Source of the DNA: CAVPXC01 sp963709505
GTDB taxonomy: Bacteria; Chloroflexota; Anaerolineae; JAAEKA01
Assembly (NCBI GenBank): GCA_963709505.1
Contig: CAVPXC010000033.1
Coordinates: 1-64,000 of the forward strand
DNA: 64,000 bases
Direction of reading: 5' to 3'
Positions 10,568 through 18,886 of the stretch are shown one piece after another. Position 1 is the first letter of the stretch; every line of letters starts with the position of its first letter. The notes beneath the pieces were generated by a model. The model searched no databases. It saw only the letters and a program-made list of their open reading frames with translations, and was not told the origin of the DNA. The position numbers and the translations under genes were made by a program.

Positions 10568-11410
10568 ATGCTAAAAACGCTTTTTAGCCGCAAATACATC
10601 TTGATGACCCTGTTCGTCGTCGCGGCCATGGCCGTGATGGCCCGGCTGGGCGTGTGGCAGCTTGATCGACGCCAGCAGCGCATCGCGCGCAACGCCGACC
10701 TGGTGGCCAAGCTCGAGGCTGCGCCGGCCTCGATGAACGAGGCGGCGCTGGCGGCGACGTGGCCATTGCCCGAAGACCGCGACGCCGTCCGCAACATCCG
10801 GGCCGAAGCCACCGGGCAGTTCGACTTCGACCAGCAGATCCTGCTCTTGCAGCAGAGCTATCAGGACCAACCGGGTGTTCACCTCGTAGCGCCTTTGGTG
10901 CTGGCAGGAACGAACAAAGCCATCCTGGTCGACCGTGGCTGGATTCCCTTTGAGGACTCTCAGACCGAGCGCTGGCGCCAGTACAACACGGAGAGCGGCG
11001 AGGTCACGATTGCTGGCAGGCTGCAGCCTTCGCAGATCCTCTTCGGCAGTGCGGCGGAGAAGGCAAAGGAAAGCGCGGCCGCCGAGGCAGCCAAGGCTGA
11101 ATGGTATCGAGTCGACGTTGAAGCGATCCAAAACCAGATGCCCTACGAGCTGCTACCGGTGTTTCTGCTGCAATCGCCCGGCCCGCAGGGTAACGTCGCC
11201 TTGCCCTACCGCATCGAACCGGAGGTCGACCTATCCGAAGGGCCGCACATGGGCTATGCGCTGCAGTGGTTTGCCTTTGCGATCATCGCCGGCCTGGTGT
11301 ATGTCGGCGTTGTGCGGTCGAGAGAAAAGAAGGCAAAGGCCGATGCCCAGACCGAGGATACCGGACAGCCGGCGCCGGCGATTGCTAAGCATCCCGAGGC
11401 CGCCAAGTGA
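10568..11410 (+). CDS. SURF1 family oxidase assembly protein
   Basis: A 280-residue protein with helices at both ends and an extracytoplasmic middle, as in SURF1/Shy1, which helps insert heme a into COX1. Signature segments are ARLGVWQLDRRQQR near residue 26, VDRGWIP near residue 124 and EGPHMGYALQWFAFA near residue 235. The Ala/Lys/Glu-rich insertion around residues 160-180 is an ordinary variable loop. It sits in the oxidase operon. The Lys/Ala-rich tail after residue 255 is cytoplasmic. Confidence 0.93.
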   Translation: MLKTLFSRKYILMTLFVVAAMAVMARLGVWQLDRRQQRIARNADLVAKLEAAPASMNEAALAATWPLPEDRDAVRNIRAEATGQFDFDQQILLLQQSYQDQPGVHLVAPLVLAGTNKAILVDRGWIPFEDSQTERWRQYNTESGEVTIAGRLQPSQILFGSAAEKAKESAAAEAAKAEWYRVDVEAIQNQMPYELLPVFLLQSPGPQGNVALPYRIEPEVDLSEGPHMGYALQWFAFAIIAGLVYVGVVRSREKKAKADAQTEDTGQPAPAIAKHPEAAK

Positions 11411-11489
11411 AAGTCCGCATGCCGCATGGTACGCCACGGTATTTTGTGGGGCGTGAGGCATCTGCTACAATCATAAGGCATGAAAGCGC

Positions 11490-11523
11490 AGATTGGACCT
11501 TTCTCGGAAGAAAGGTCCAATCT
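11490..11523. repeat. GATTGGACCTTTCT hairpin element
   Basis: A perfect inverted repeat of AGATTGGACCTTTCT around CGGA. Members of the same GATYGGACC family occur at 14550-14631, 17022-17053, 23528-23614 and 38601-38690. A possible -10 (TACAAT, 11466-11471) lies just upstream. Confidence 0.85.
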
Positions 11524-11545
11524 AGACCGTAAGGCTAACTCTCTG

Positions 11546-11974
11546 ATGATCAGAACTAGCAACATTGAACGACGGATCGGATTCCTGCTGCTGCTGAGCC
11601 TGATCATCACAAGCAGCGTCCTGGCAGGGTGCCAACGTGCCAGCCGGCAAAACCAAACCGACCAGGCGCCAGACGTGACCGTTACGTTGAACGTCGAGCC
11701 TAGTCCGCCGGTGGTGGGCAAAGCCCGAGTGGTCGTGCAGCTAGCCGATGCTGCCGGAAAGCCGATTGAAGGCGCTACGATAGACCTCCGCGGCGACATG
11801 TCACACGCCGGAATGCAGCCGGTGATGGCGACTGCCACCGCTGGCGCAGCCGGCAGCTACCCGGCCGACTTCGAATGGACCATGGCCGGCGATTGGATTG
11901 TCACAGTCACTGCCGCCCTGCCCGACGGGCGTACGGCAACCCGCCAGTTCGATCTGACCGTACAGAAGCCCTAG
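11546..11974 (+). CDS. FixH/YtkA-like lipoprotein
   Basis: A 142-residue lipoprotein: the hydrophobic segment LLLLSLIITSSVLAGC ends in a lipobox with the acylated Cys. A beta-rich domain follows with VTVTLNVEPSPPVVGKARVV, GDMSHAGMQPV and WTMAGDWIVTVTAALPDG. The HAGM and W-x-V pattern is shared with FixH/YtkA-like and CopC-like domains that handle copper or assemble oxidases; metal binding here is inferred. The ATG at 11546 is preferred over one at 11480, since the latter would translate the hairpin repeat. It is close kin of the protein at 43174. It ends 9 bases before the polyferredoxin gene. Confidence 0.8.
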   Translation: MIRTSNIERRIGFLLLLSLIITSSVLAGCQRASRQNQTDQAPDVTVTLNVEPSPPVVGKARVVVQLADAAGKPIEGATIDLRGDMSHAGMQPVMATATAGAAGSYPADFEWTMAGDWIVTVTAALPDGRTATRQFDLTVQKP

Positions 11975-11983
11975 AGGTCTCTG

Positions 11984-13431
11984 ATGGCTGCTAAGTCACC
12001 ATCAAGCCAGGCCCTTTACCAACCAAAGATCCGATTCGACGTTTTGCACCTGCCCGGCCTGGGCCGGCTGCTGCGCTGGCGCTGGGGCCGGCTGATCTTC
12101 CAGGTCGCCGCTGCTGCTCCTGGCCCTGCTGATGATCTACGATGGGCTGACCGGGCCGCAGTTGGCGCCGCAGAACATCGCCACGGTGGCCGCCTGGGTG
12201 CACTACCGCGGTTTGGTGATCGTGGCCTTGCTGCTGGCCGGCAACCTGTTTTGCATGAGCTGCCCGTTCACCCTGCCGCGCACCTTGGCTCTCCGGCTGT
12301 CCGGTCGGGGCCGCAGGTGGCCGAAGGCCCTGCGCAGCAAATGGCTGGCCATCATCGCCCTGGTGGCCATGTTCTGGGCCTACGAGGTCTTCGACCTGTG
12401 GGCCAGCCCTTGGCTGACGGCCTGGGTGGTCATCGGCTATTTCGTCGCCGCGTTTGCGCTGGAGGCGATCTTCGCCGAGTCGCCGTTCTGCAAGTACGTC
12501 TGCCCGCTGGGCACGTTCAACTTCGTCGCCTCGACGATCTCGCCCTTGCAGATCACGGCCCGCAGCCAGGACGTGTGCCGGTCGTGCGTCGGCAAAGAAT
12601 GCGTTCAACGGCAGCGGCACAGGTGCTCGGCTGCGGCACCGAGCTGTTCGTGCCGCAGGTCAAGAGCAACCTGGATTGTGTCTTCTGTCTCGACTGCGCC
12701 CGGGCCTGCCCGCACGACAACGTGGCGCTGGCAGTTCGCAAGCCGCTGGTCGAACTCAGCGGCAGCGCGTGGCCCCGGCGCTGGGACGTGGCCTTCCTGG
12801 CCCTGGTCTTCGCCTTCGCCGCCCTGGGCAACGCCTTCGGCATGGTGCCGCCGGTGTATGCGCTCGAGGCCAAGCTGTCGGAGTGGCTCGGTACCGGCAG
12901 CGAGGCGCTGATCCTGCTCGTGATCTTCGGCGTGACGATGCTGGCGCTGCCAGCGGCGCTGGGCATCGGAGCGGCTTGGCTGAGCCGGCGGCTAGCCGGC
13001 GATCGCAGGAACGAGCCCCTGCGGATCGTTCTGGCCCGCTATGCGCCTACCGTCGTGCCGCTGGGCTTCGGCATCTGGTTCGCACACTACTGGTTCCATT
13101 TCGCCAGCGGCGCGCTGACCATCGTGCCGGTCTTGCAGAGCTTTCTGCTCGACCACGGCATCGCCCTGCTTGGCGCCAAGCCAGCCTGGTCGCTCAGCGC
13201 CATCTTGCCTGGTGATTGGCTGATCGTCCTGGAGCTGGTTCGGTGCTGATCGGCTTCCTGGCCAGCCTGGTCGTTCTCCGCCGCCAGGCGACCGCCGCCA
13301 CCGGCGACGAGCGCACGGCCAGGCGGGTCATGCTGCCCTGGCTGGCGTTGCTGCTCTTCCTGGCGATCGCGGCGGTCATGATCTTCATGCTGCCCATGGA
13401 AATGCGCGGCGCACCCGGGTTTACAGGCTAA
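11984..13431 (+). pseudogene. Membrane polyferredoxin (NapH/CcoG-like), frame broken about four times
   Basis: A polytopic membrane protein with 4Fe-4S sites, related to NapH/NosR C-terminal and CcoG/RdxA proteins. Seen across frames are GNLFCMSCPFTLPR, FCKYVCPLGTFNF, CRSCVGKEC and the ferredoxin motif CVFCLDCARACPHDN, then more helices up to MLPMEMRGAPGFTG. Frame breaks fall near 12110, 12600, 12620 and 13240; joined, the product would be about 480 residues. It may pass electrons for copper or heme reduction during oxidase assembly, as CcoG does; this is inferred from family and place. An intact paralogue is at 50670-52064. Confidence 0.8.
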
Positions 13432-13432
13432 C

Positions 13433-13536
13433 CAATTGTGAATTGTGAATTGTCAATTGACAATTGCTAATTACTCGGAAGCCTCCGGATCCGCCATTAA
13501 CCATTGACAATTGACAATTCACAATTCACAATTACC
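13433..13536. repeat. AATTGTG/CAATTGA heptamer palindrome
   Basis: AATTGTGAATTGTG-type units on the left and CAATTCACAATTCAC-type complements on the right surround a GGAAGCCTCCGGATCC core. It fills the spacer before ctaB. Confidence 0.9.
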
Positions 13537-13583
13537 TCCGTCATTCGTTGTCGCATTCGTTGTGATATTCCTCAGGAGCATTC

Positions 13584-14549
13584 ATGGCCCTCACAAACAA
13601 GTCGAAGCGCTATCCCGTACCAGTGGATGCAGTCGCGGCCGAAATCACCGCATCGACGCCGGCGATCCAGGAAAAGCCCCAGGCGTCGGTCTTCAAGACC
13701 CTGATGGTGCTGTTCAAGGCGCGCGTGGTCAGCCTGCTGTTGATTGCGGCCCTGGGTGGCGCGTTTATCGGCGCAGGCAGTTGGCCCGGCTGGAACGTGC
13801 TGGCGCTGACCCTGTTCAGCGGCTGGCTGGCGGCGTCGGGCGCGTCGGCTCTCAACCAATATATCGAGCGCAAATCCGACGGCACGATGGTCCGCACCCG
13901 CCATCGCCCGCTGGTGGACGGTACGATCCCGAACCCGAAATGGGTGCCGTGGGTCGGCATCAGCATGATTGCGGCTGCCGTGTTGTGGACGTGGACCTTC
14001 AACCGCTGGCTCGCAATCTGGCTGGCAGCGGGCGCGTTCATCTACGTCGTGGTCTACACGATCTGGCTCAAGCCGCGCACGCCGCTGAACATCGTCATCG
14101 GCGGCTTCGCGGGAAGCGCGGCTGTGCTCAGCGGTGCGGCAGCGGCCGGCCATTGGAACGCCCCCGGCGCGCTGGTGCTGGCCTTGTTGCTCTTCCTGTG
14201 GACGCCCACCCATTTCTGGAGCCTGGCGATCGTCTATCGCAACGACTACGCACGCAGCAGCACCCCCATGCTGCCGGTGATGGTCAGCCCCCGAAAGGCG
14301 GCCTTTTGGGTCCTCCTACACACTGCGGCGACAGGCTTTGCGGCTTTGATGCTGGCCTTCGACCCTGCGCTCGGCCTGATCTACCTGATTCCGGTGGCCC
14401 TGGCGACGCTGGATATGATCATCCGCAACCTACGGCTGTTGCGCACGCCCACCGCCAAGAACGCCCGCTCGTTGTTCATCGCCTCCAACATGTATCTGGC
14501 GATCGTGTTGGTGATGTTGTGTATCGACGTGGTGATCACATCGTTCTAG
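13584..14549 (+). CDS. ctaB: Protoheme IX farnesyltransferase (heme o synthase)
   Basis: A 321-residue UbiA-family prenyltransferase that adds a farnesyl group to heme b, the first step toward heme a for the oxidase. The first polyprenyl-binding motif is NQYIERKSDGTMVRTRHRPL near residue 92 (family consensus N-x-Y-x-D-x4-D-x-x-M-x-R-T); the first acidic position is Glu instead of Asp. The second region is YRNDYARSSTPMLPV near residue 218. Eight to nine helices are apparent. The first 40 residues are a soluble extension. CTCAGGAG precedes the ATG. No ctaA was seen nearby. Confidence 0.95.
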   Translation: MALTNKSKRYPVPVDAVAAEITASTPAIQEKPQASVFKTLMVLFKARVVSLLLIAALGGAFIGAGSWPGWNVLALTLFSGWLAASGASALNQYIERKSDGTMVRTRHRPLVDGTIPNPKWVPWVGISMIAAAVLWTWTFNRWLAIWLAAGAFIYVVVYTIWLKPRTPLNIVIGGFAGSAAVLSGAAAAGHWNAPGALVLALLLFLWTPTHFWSLAIVYRNDYARSSTPMLPVMVSPRKAAFWVLLHTAATGFAALMLAFDPALGLIYLIPVALATLDMIIRNLRLLRTPTAKNARSLFIASNMYLAIVLVMLCIDVVITSF

Positions 14550-14631
14550 AGATTGGACCTTTCTTCGGAGAAAGGTCCAATCTGGTTTTGAAACGCGAGA
14601 TCGGACCTTTCTCGGAAGAAAGGTCCGATCT
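14550..14631. repeat. Two GATYGGACC hairpins in tandem
   Basis: Inverted repeats at 14550-14583 (AGATTGGACC...GGTCCAATCT) and 14598-14631 (AGATCGGACC...GGTCCGATCT). The second is followed by TTTT. They sit between the convergent ctaB and bactofilin genes and could end transcription from either side. Confidence 0.8.
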
Positions 14632-14649
14632 TTTGGCTCGATCATGGAA

Positions 14650-15117
14650 TCAATCCGGCTCTTCCGGCTCCCCATCATCAGGAGATTGAGGCTCGACGGC
14701 TGGCAGGTAGGACCGCCAATCTTCGACGGTTGCCGGGGCCGCACGTGGCGGTTCGACTCTCGTCCCGTCGGCCTTCGTCATGTGGAACTCGCCGTTGTAG
14801 AAGCCGCCTTCTTGCACGATCAACCGGCTGGCCGTTACCGTGGCCTCTACCTGGCCTGTGGGTGTGATCTTGAAGATGTCCTGACAGGTAACCTCGCCTT
14901 CCAGCTCGCCGGCGACGGTAACATTGCTGGCAGTTACCTTAGCCTTGACACGGGCGCCTTGCTCCACAATCAGCGTTCCCTGGCAATGGATCTCGCCTTC
15001 GGCTTGTCCTTCTACTCTCAGATTCTGTTCGGTTTTGTAGAGACCGTCGAAGTGGGAGTCGCGGTCCACTAAACTCTCGCTGTTGGTGCGTTCACCTGCG
15101 GGTATTGTCGTCGCCAT
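14650..15117 (-). CDS. Bactofilin (polymer-forming cytoskeletal protein)
   Basis: A 155-residue bactofilin. The central 90 residues form a repeating beta-helix pattern (GQAEGEIHCQGTLIVEQGA, then ASNVTVAGELEGEVTCQD, then ASRLIVQEGGFYNGEFHM), flanked by a short N-terminus and a Pro/Glu-rich disordered tail, as usual for the family. Bactofilins polymerise into filaments at the membrane and organise cell shape or wall synthesis. GGAGG stands about 9 bases before the ATG, and the start is only five bases after the stop of the other bactofilin gene, so the pair is one operon. Confidence 0.92.
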   Translation of the reverse strand: MATTIPAGERTNSESLVDRDSHFDGLYKTEQNLRVEGQAEGEIHCQGTLIVEQGARVKAKVTASNVTVAGELEGEVTCQDIFKITPTGQVEATVTASRLIVQEGGFYNGEFHMTKADGTRVEPPRAAPATVEDWRSYLPAVEPQSPDDGEPEEPD

Positions 15118-15122
15118 GGCCG

Positions 15123-15638
15123 TTACCTCCTATCGTGCGACATGATGAAGCGACAGTTCACTGTCGACCCTTCCTCTACGACCAGGATGCGGGTATTGAT
15201 CTCGCCTGCGATGCTGCCCGTCGGGGTAACGTGGAATTGGCCCTGACAGACGGCTTCGCCGTCGAACGACCCTGACACGATCACATTCTCCGCCAGCAGC
15301 TGACCCTTAGCTTGGGCGTCCTTTTGGACCAGAATGGTTTCCTTGGCCTCCATCTCTCCCTCGAATGAGCCCTCGATCAGCACGTTGCCTTGAGAATGCA
15401 GAGTGCCTTGCAGCCGGCTGTTTCCGTCCAACACGGCAGCAGCATCGCGGGACAAGCTGGGAACCATCGATTTCGGCTGGGGCGGAGTCAGAGAGGGCGA
15501 AGGAGCAGCCATCACAGGGGGTGGGGGTGGCTCAGGTTGTGAGCCAGGCTTGATTACCATATCCGTAGTGGAGAGTGATCGTGGGTTCGACAGGGAGGGC
15601 TGTGGTGGCTGGTCGCCTTCACGTTTGAATATGCTCAT
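15123..15638 (-). CDS. Bactofilin with long proline-rich N-terminus
   Basis: A 171-residue bactofilin. About 65 residues of Pro/Ser-rich, probably disordered N-terminus precede the beta-helix region (SRLQGTLHSQGNVLIEGSFE, then AENVIVSGSFDGEAVCQG, then INTRILVVEEGSTVNCRF). The start at 15638 is chosen because AAGGAGG lies about 8 bases upstream; reading further back adds unrelated sequence. Two bactofilins with different tails in one operon would allow co-polymers. The N-terminus MSIFKREG could be a membrane-targeting motif, as described for other bactofilins; this is inference. Confidence 0.9.
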   Translation of the reverse strand: MSIFKREGDQPPQPSLSNPRSLSTTDMVIKPGSQPEPPPPPVMAAPSPSLTPPQPKSMVPSLSRDAAAVLDGNSRLQGTLHSQGNVLIEGSFEGEMEAKETILVQKDAQAKGQLLAENVIVSGSFDGEAVCQGQFHVTPTGSIAGEINTRILVVEEGSTVNCRFIMSHDRR

Positions 15639-15894
15639 GGATACGACCTCCTTGAAGACCGAAAGCGTTTCACGTGAGTCACCTACGCAGTATACCATGA
15701 CACTGTAAGTGAAATCTATGCAGCTTCCCCATGCCAATTCAACGGATTCACTACGCAATGCACACGTGGAAGGAGTTTGCGACCCGAACAGGCCTGTTTG
15801 TTGCCAGCAGGACTTCCACAAAACGGGTCTCGACATCGGTGGATTGATTGGCGGTTAGAAACTCGGCCCGTTTCACCCACCTATCTTGCGCGGA

Positions 15895-16512
15895 TCAAGT
15901 TTCCCCGAGGTCGAACAAAACTTGTCCATTGGTCAATTCGATCAGCTTGCGTTGCAGCGCTGCCGCTCGTTCTGCGGGGAGGCAGATGCGGTACGTAACG
16001 CCGACGTCGTATTCTTCTGCCACGAGCTCGGCCTCGAACTCCGGCAGCAGCCGCTGGAGGGGCGTAACCGCACCGTAATCGACTACGATCAACAGCTCGA
16101 CTTTAGGCACGTGCTGCGCCAGCGGCAACGTCTCCAACGCCAGCTTGACTCCGCCGCTGTAGGCACGCACCAGGCCGCCCTTACCCAACAGAGTGCCCCC
16201 GAAATAGCGAGTGACCACTGCGGTAATATCCCCGATGCCGGCGTGCTCTAACACCGTGGCCATCGGCTTGCCGGCCGTGCCGTGCGGCTCGCCGTCGTCG
16301 CTGTAGCCCATCTGGCCGGTGCTGCCGGGTGGACCGATAAGATGCGCCCAGCAGTTGTGGGTAGCATCGGCGAATTCAACGCGAACCTGGCCGATGAATA
16401 AACGCGCCGCTTCCACCGTCGGCGTGTAGCCGACGGTGGTGATAAAGCGACTGCGATTGATCTCCTCCTCGACGCGATGAAGGCCGGCCGGGATCGGATA
16501 GCGAACGGTCAT
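15895..16512 (-). CDS. YigZ/IMPACT family protein
   Basis: A 205-residue protein of the YigZ (UPF0029/IMPACT) family. The N-terminal IMPACT domain shows SRFITTVGYTPTVEAA, HNCWAHLIG and the hallmark YSDDGEPHGTAGKPM, followed by TRYFGGTLLGKGGLVRAY; the C-terminal DUF1949-like domain begins near VVDYGAVTPLQRLL. Bacterial members are poorly characterised; eukaryotic IMPACT modulates translation control by GCN2. The start codon overlaps the stop of the DUF5661 gene by four bases, so the two are translated together. Confidence 0.92.
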   Translation of the reverse strand: MTVRYPIPAGLHRVEEEINRSRFITTVGYTPTVEAARLFIGQVRVEFADATHNCWAHLIGPPGSTGQMGYSDDGEPHGTAGKPMATVLEHAGIGDITAVVTRYFGGTLLGKGGLVRAYSGGVKLALETLPLAQHVPKVELLIVVDYGAVTPLQRLLPEFEAELVAEEYDVGVTYRICLPAERAAALQRKLIELTNGQVLFDLGET

Positions 16513-16778
16513 TTCGCCCAGAACGCGTCCGCCTCTTCTTCCAGCTCTTTCAGCCGTGTGTAGTAATCCGGGAACTCCTTGAGATGCGCCCAGGCGATCT
16601 TGCCCGTCAGTAACGGGTCATTGCCGGTGACGTTGGTCTCCGGGTCGCGCAGGCCATGCTCCAGCTCGACGTTGATCCCCATCGTGAACTGCTCGACGTC
16701 AAAGGTGTTCCAGGCGATACCCAAAGCGTCGCCAATTTGCTTGGCTTCCTCGGCGGTGAATTGCTTCTTCTCAGCCAT
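16509..16778 (-). CDS. DUF5661 family protein
   Basis: An 89-residue soluble protein with EEAKQIGDALGIAW, then FDVEQFTMGINVELEHG, DPETNVTGNDPLLTGKIAWA and LKEFPDYYTRL. I recognise this as the DUF5661 pattern, of unknown function. The start at 16778 is chosen for AAAGGA about 8 bases upstream. It is the first gene of a two-gene minus-strand operon with yigZ. A possible -10 (TATACT on the minus strand, at 16915-16920) lies upstream. Confidence 0.8.
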   Translation of the reverse strand: MAEKKQFTAEEAKQIGDALGIAWNTFDVEQFTMGINVELEHGLRDPETNVTGNDPLLTGKIAWAHLKEFPDYYTRLKELEEEADAFWAK

Positions 16779-17021
16779 TGTTTGATCCTTTCCTGTCGCC
16801 CGCAACCAACTTCGTAAATTCGCCCCGAATTCCTGGGTCCAATGTTACGAAGCTATTGTAGGGCAGGTCGATTCGGTTATTGGTCGCCAGCGGACCGGCG
16901 ACCGTTCTGCCCCCAGTATATCACATTTTCGTGCCGAACATCACAAGCGCTTTGTTAGGAATCTGACTGCCGGTTACCGAACTCAATGGTTTAATGCCAT
17001 CACAACGCGTTAGCAGCACGC

Positions 17022-17053
17022 GATCGGTCCGGTCTTCGGCGACCGGACCGATC
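17022..17053. repeat. GATCGGTCC hairpin with TTCG loop
   Basis: GATCGGTCCGGTC and GACCGGACCGATC pair around TTCGGC. It is a variant of the GATYGGACC family and lies 20 bases before the next start codon, between divergent genes. A second hairpin (GGTCGCC...GGCGACC) is near 16882-16903. Confidence 0.75.
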
Positions 17054-17073
17054 TGAGAATCGAGAGACCCTTC

Positions 17074-18054
17074 GTGAAGCAATTCATTCACTCCACCCTA
17101 CACCCGGACAACTATCACGGCCACGGCAAGAAGCCTCCCTTTTTCGAGGGCTGGTACTACAAGCTGGTCAACGCCGACGAAACCCGGCGCTACGCGATCA
17201 TCCCCGGCGTCAGCCTGAGCGGCGATGCGCACGCCTTCGTTCAGGTGCTTGACGGCGCCACCGGCCACTCGGCCTATCATCCCTACCCACTGGCGGACTT
17301 CTGGGCCTCGGAGAAGGACTTTGAAGTGCGGATCGGGCCGAACCTGTTCACCCGCGAGCGCATCGTGTTGGACATCAACCAGCCGGAGGGGCAGGTGCAC
17401 GGCGAGCTGCGCTTTCTCGGAGTGACGCCCTGGCCGGTCTCGCCGACCTCGCCCGGCATCATGGGTTGGTACGCCTGGATGCCCAAGATGGAATGCTACC
17501 ACGGCGTGGTCAGCCTGAACCACACCATCGTCGGCAGGCTGCGCATCGACGGACAAGACGCTGATTTCGGCGGCGGTCTGGGGTACATCGAGAAGGATTG
17601 GGGTAAAGCCTTTCCCGCGGCCTGGGTCTGGTTTCAAACCAATCACTTCGACGCGGCCAACACCTGCATCACAGCCTCAGTGGCGATCATCCCCTGGGTA
17701 CGGCAATCCTTCCCCGGCTTTATTATCGGTTTGTGGCACAACCGGCTGCTCTACCGTTTCGCCAGCTACACCGGCGCCAGGATCGAACGGCTGGATATCA
17801 CCGACGACCACGTCACTTGGAACGTACACAGCCGAAGCTATCGGATGGAGATGGTGGCAAGTCGCGCCGAAGGTGGCTTGCTGGCCGGCCCCACCCGGCA
17901 AGATATGAGCAAACGTGTGGACGAGACCCTAAACGCTACGGTGGACGTGCGCTTGAGCACAGGCAGCGGCCAGGTGCTGTTCAGCGGCCGCGGCCGCCAC
18001 GGCGGGCTGGAGGTGCACGGTGAGTTGGAGCGGCTGATAGTCTCGCAGGGCTAG
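17074..18054 (+). CDS. Tocopherol cyclase-like protein
   Basis: A 326-residue protein resembling the tocopherol cyclase family (PF14249): FFEGWYYKLVNADE near residue 24, then IPGVSLSGDAHAFVQVLDG, MGWYAWMPKMECYHGVVSL, GGGLGYIEKDWGKAFPAAWVWFQTNHF and a beta-rich C-terminal half. Plant homologues close the chromanol ring of vitamin E. Bacterial members outside cyanobacteria have no assigned substrate, and no tocopherol genes are nearby. The start at 17074 is ATCAGA...GTG-like context: the first codon read is GTG (17074), since MKQFIHSTLHPDNYHG matches the usual family start. Confidence 0.8.
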   Translation: MKQFIHSTLHPDNYHGHGKKPPFFEGWYYKLVNADETRRYAIIPGVSLSGDAHAFVQVLDGATGHSAYHPYPLADFWASEKDFEVRIGPNLFTRERIVLDINQPEGQVHGELRFLGVTPWPVSPTSPGIMGWYAWMPKMECYHGVVSLNHTIVGRLRIDGQDADFGGGLGYIEKDWGKAFPAAWVWFQTNHFDAANTCITASVAIIPWVRQSFPGFIIGLWHNRLLYRFASYTGARIERLDITDDHVTWNVHSRSYRMEMVASRAEGGLLAGPTRQDMSKRVDETLNATVDVRLSTGSGQVLFSGRGRHGGLEVHGELERLIVSQG

Positions 18055-18064
18055 TATTGTCCTT

Positions 18065-18137
18065 GTCATGCTGAGGGCCGCCGAAGCATCTCGGCGTGGA
18101 TGCAAACGGAGATCCTTCGCCGAGCCTCAGGATGACA
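18065..18137. repeat. GTCATNCTGAGG inverted repeat
   Basis: GTCATGCTGAGGGCCGCCGA on the left and GAGCCTCAGGATGAC on the right form an imperfect hairpin. A second, more symmetrical copy is at 18705-18830. Confidence 0.8.
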
Positions 18138-18159
18138 GGTGCAACCATGCAAGAGGCGA

Positions 18160-18529
18160 TTAGTATCCAAGCGAGGCGATCTGCGCCTCACCCATGCCGA
18201 AGTGGTGGGCGATCTCGTGGACGACCGTCTTGCGCACCTGCTCGGCGATGGCTTCGGGTGTGGCGTAATACCGCGTGAGCGGGCCGCGGAAGATCGTAAT
18301 GCGGTCAGGGGTAACCAGCCCGTAGTGGCTTGTACGCTGAGTTAACGGGACGCCCTGATACAAGCCGAATAACGTAGACCCTGGCGGCACATTAGAGGAT
18401 TCAAGCTGGGCGCGCGACGGCCACTCCTGAACCGTGAGCGCGACGTTTTCCATCCTGTCCAGAATCTGCGGGGGCAAGCGTGGACACGGCATCGACGACG
18501 AGATCCTCAAACTCTTCCCTACTGACCAT
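18160..18529 (-). CDS. Zincin-like metallopeptidase family protein (one frame break)
   Basis: A small metallopeptidase-like protein (PF06262 type), about 122 residues. The zinc site HEIAHHFGM lies near the C-terminus (HExxH plus a downstream His or Asp), after PPQILDRMENVALTVQEWP and LFGLYQGVPL...DRITIFRGPL. The first 18 codons from the ATG at 18529, preceded by GAGGTGAT, are in another frame from the rest, with the break near 18473; joined, the protein has the usual family N-terminus. The peptidase role is inferred from the motif; substrates are unknown. Confidence 0.8.
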
Positions 18530-18704
18530 CGCACATCACCTCTATTCTTCCACACGCTCGCGACCAACCGACGCCAAATCCGTACAGCCCAAGAGGCAAA
18601 GCCGCTGCATTATACCGACCTGAGCCAAAAGTGACAACGTTTCGAGTCAACCGGTGTTATAAACTCATGAACTCAACCGATCTGGCATCAACTGTCACGT
18701 CGAG

Positions 18705-18830
18705 TGCTCTGTTAAGTTAGATTTTATACCGTGTCATCCTGAGGCTCGGCGAAGGATCTCGGCCTTGGTGCGTCGAGATCCTTCGCCGAGCCTCAGGATA
18801 ACACTCACAGTTTTCAACCTAACAGAGCAT
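18705..18830. repeat. Long imperfect palindrome with GTCATCCTGAGG core
   Basis: Outer arms TGCTCTGTTAAGTTAG and CTAACAGAGCA, inner arms GTGTCATCCTGAGGCTCGGC and GCCGAGCCTCAGGATAACAC. The whole unit spans about 125 bases in a 358-base spacer before the inositol-phosphate synthase gene; nothing else is evident in that spacer. Confidence 0.85.
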
Positions 18831-18886
18831 TGAGTGCAAGCGACGATCCAAGATCAACTTCACACTAAGAGGAGAATGACAACAAC

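Noticed and set aside
11480..11545. Upstream start for the FixH-like lipoprotein (ATG at 11480)
   Set aside because: It would translate the GATTGGACC hairpin as MKAQIGPFSEERSN and bury the signal peptide; the ATG at 11546 gives a normal lipoprotein signal.
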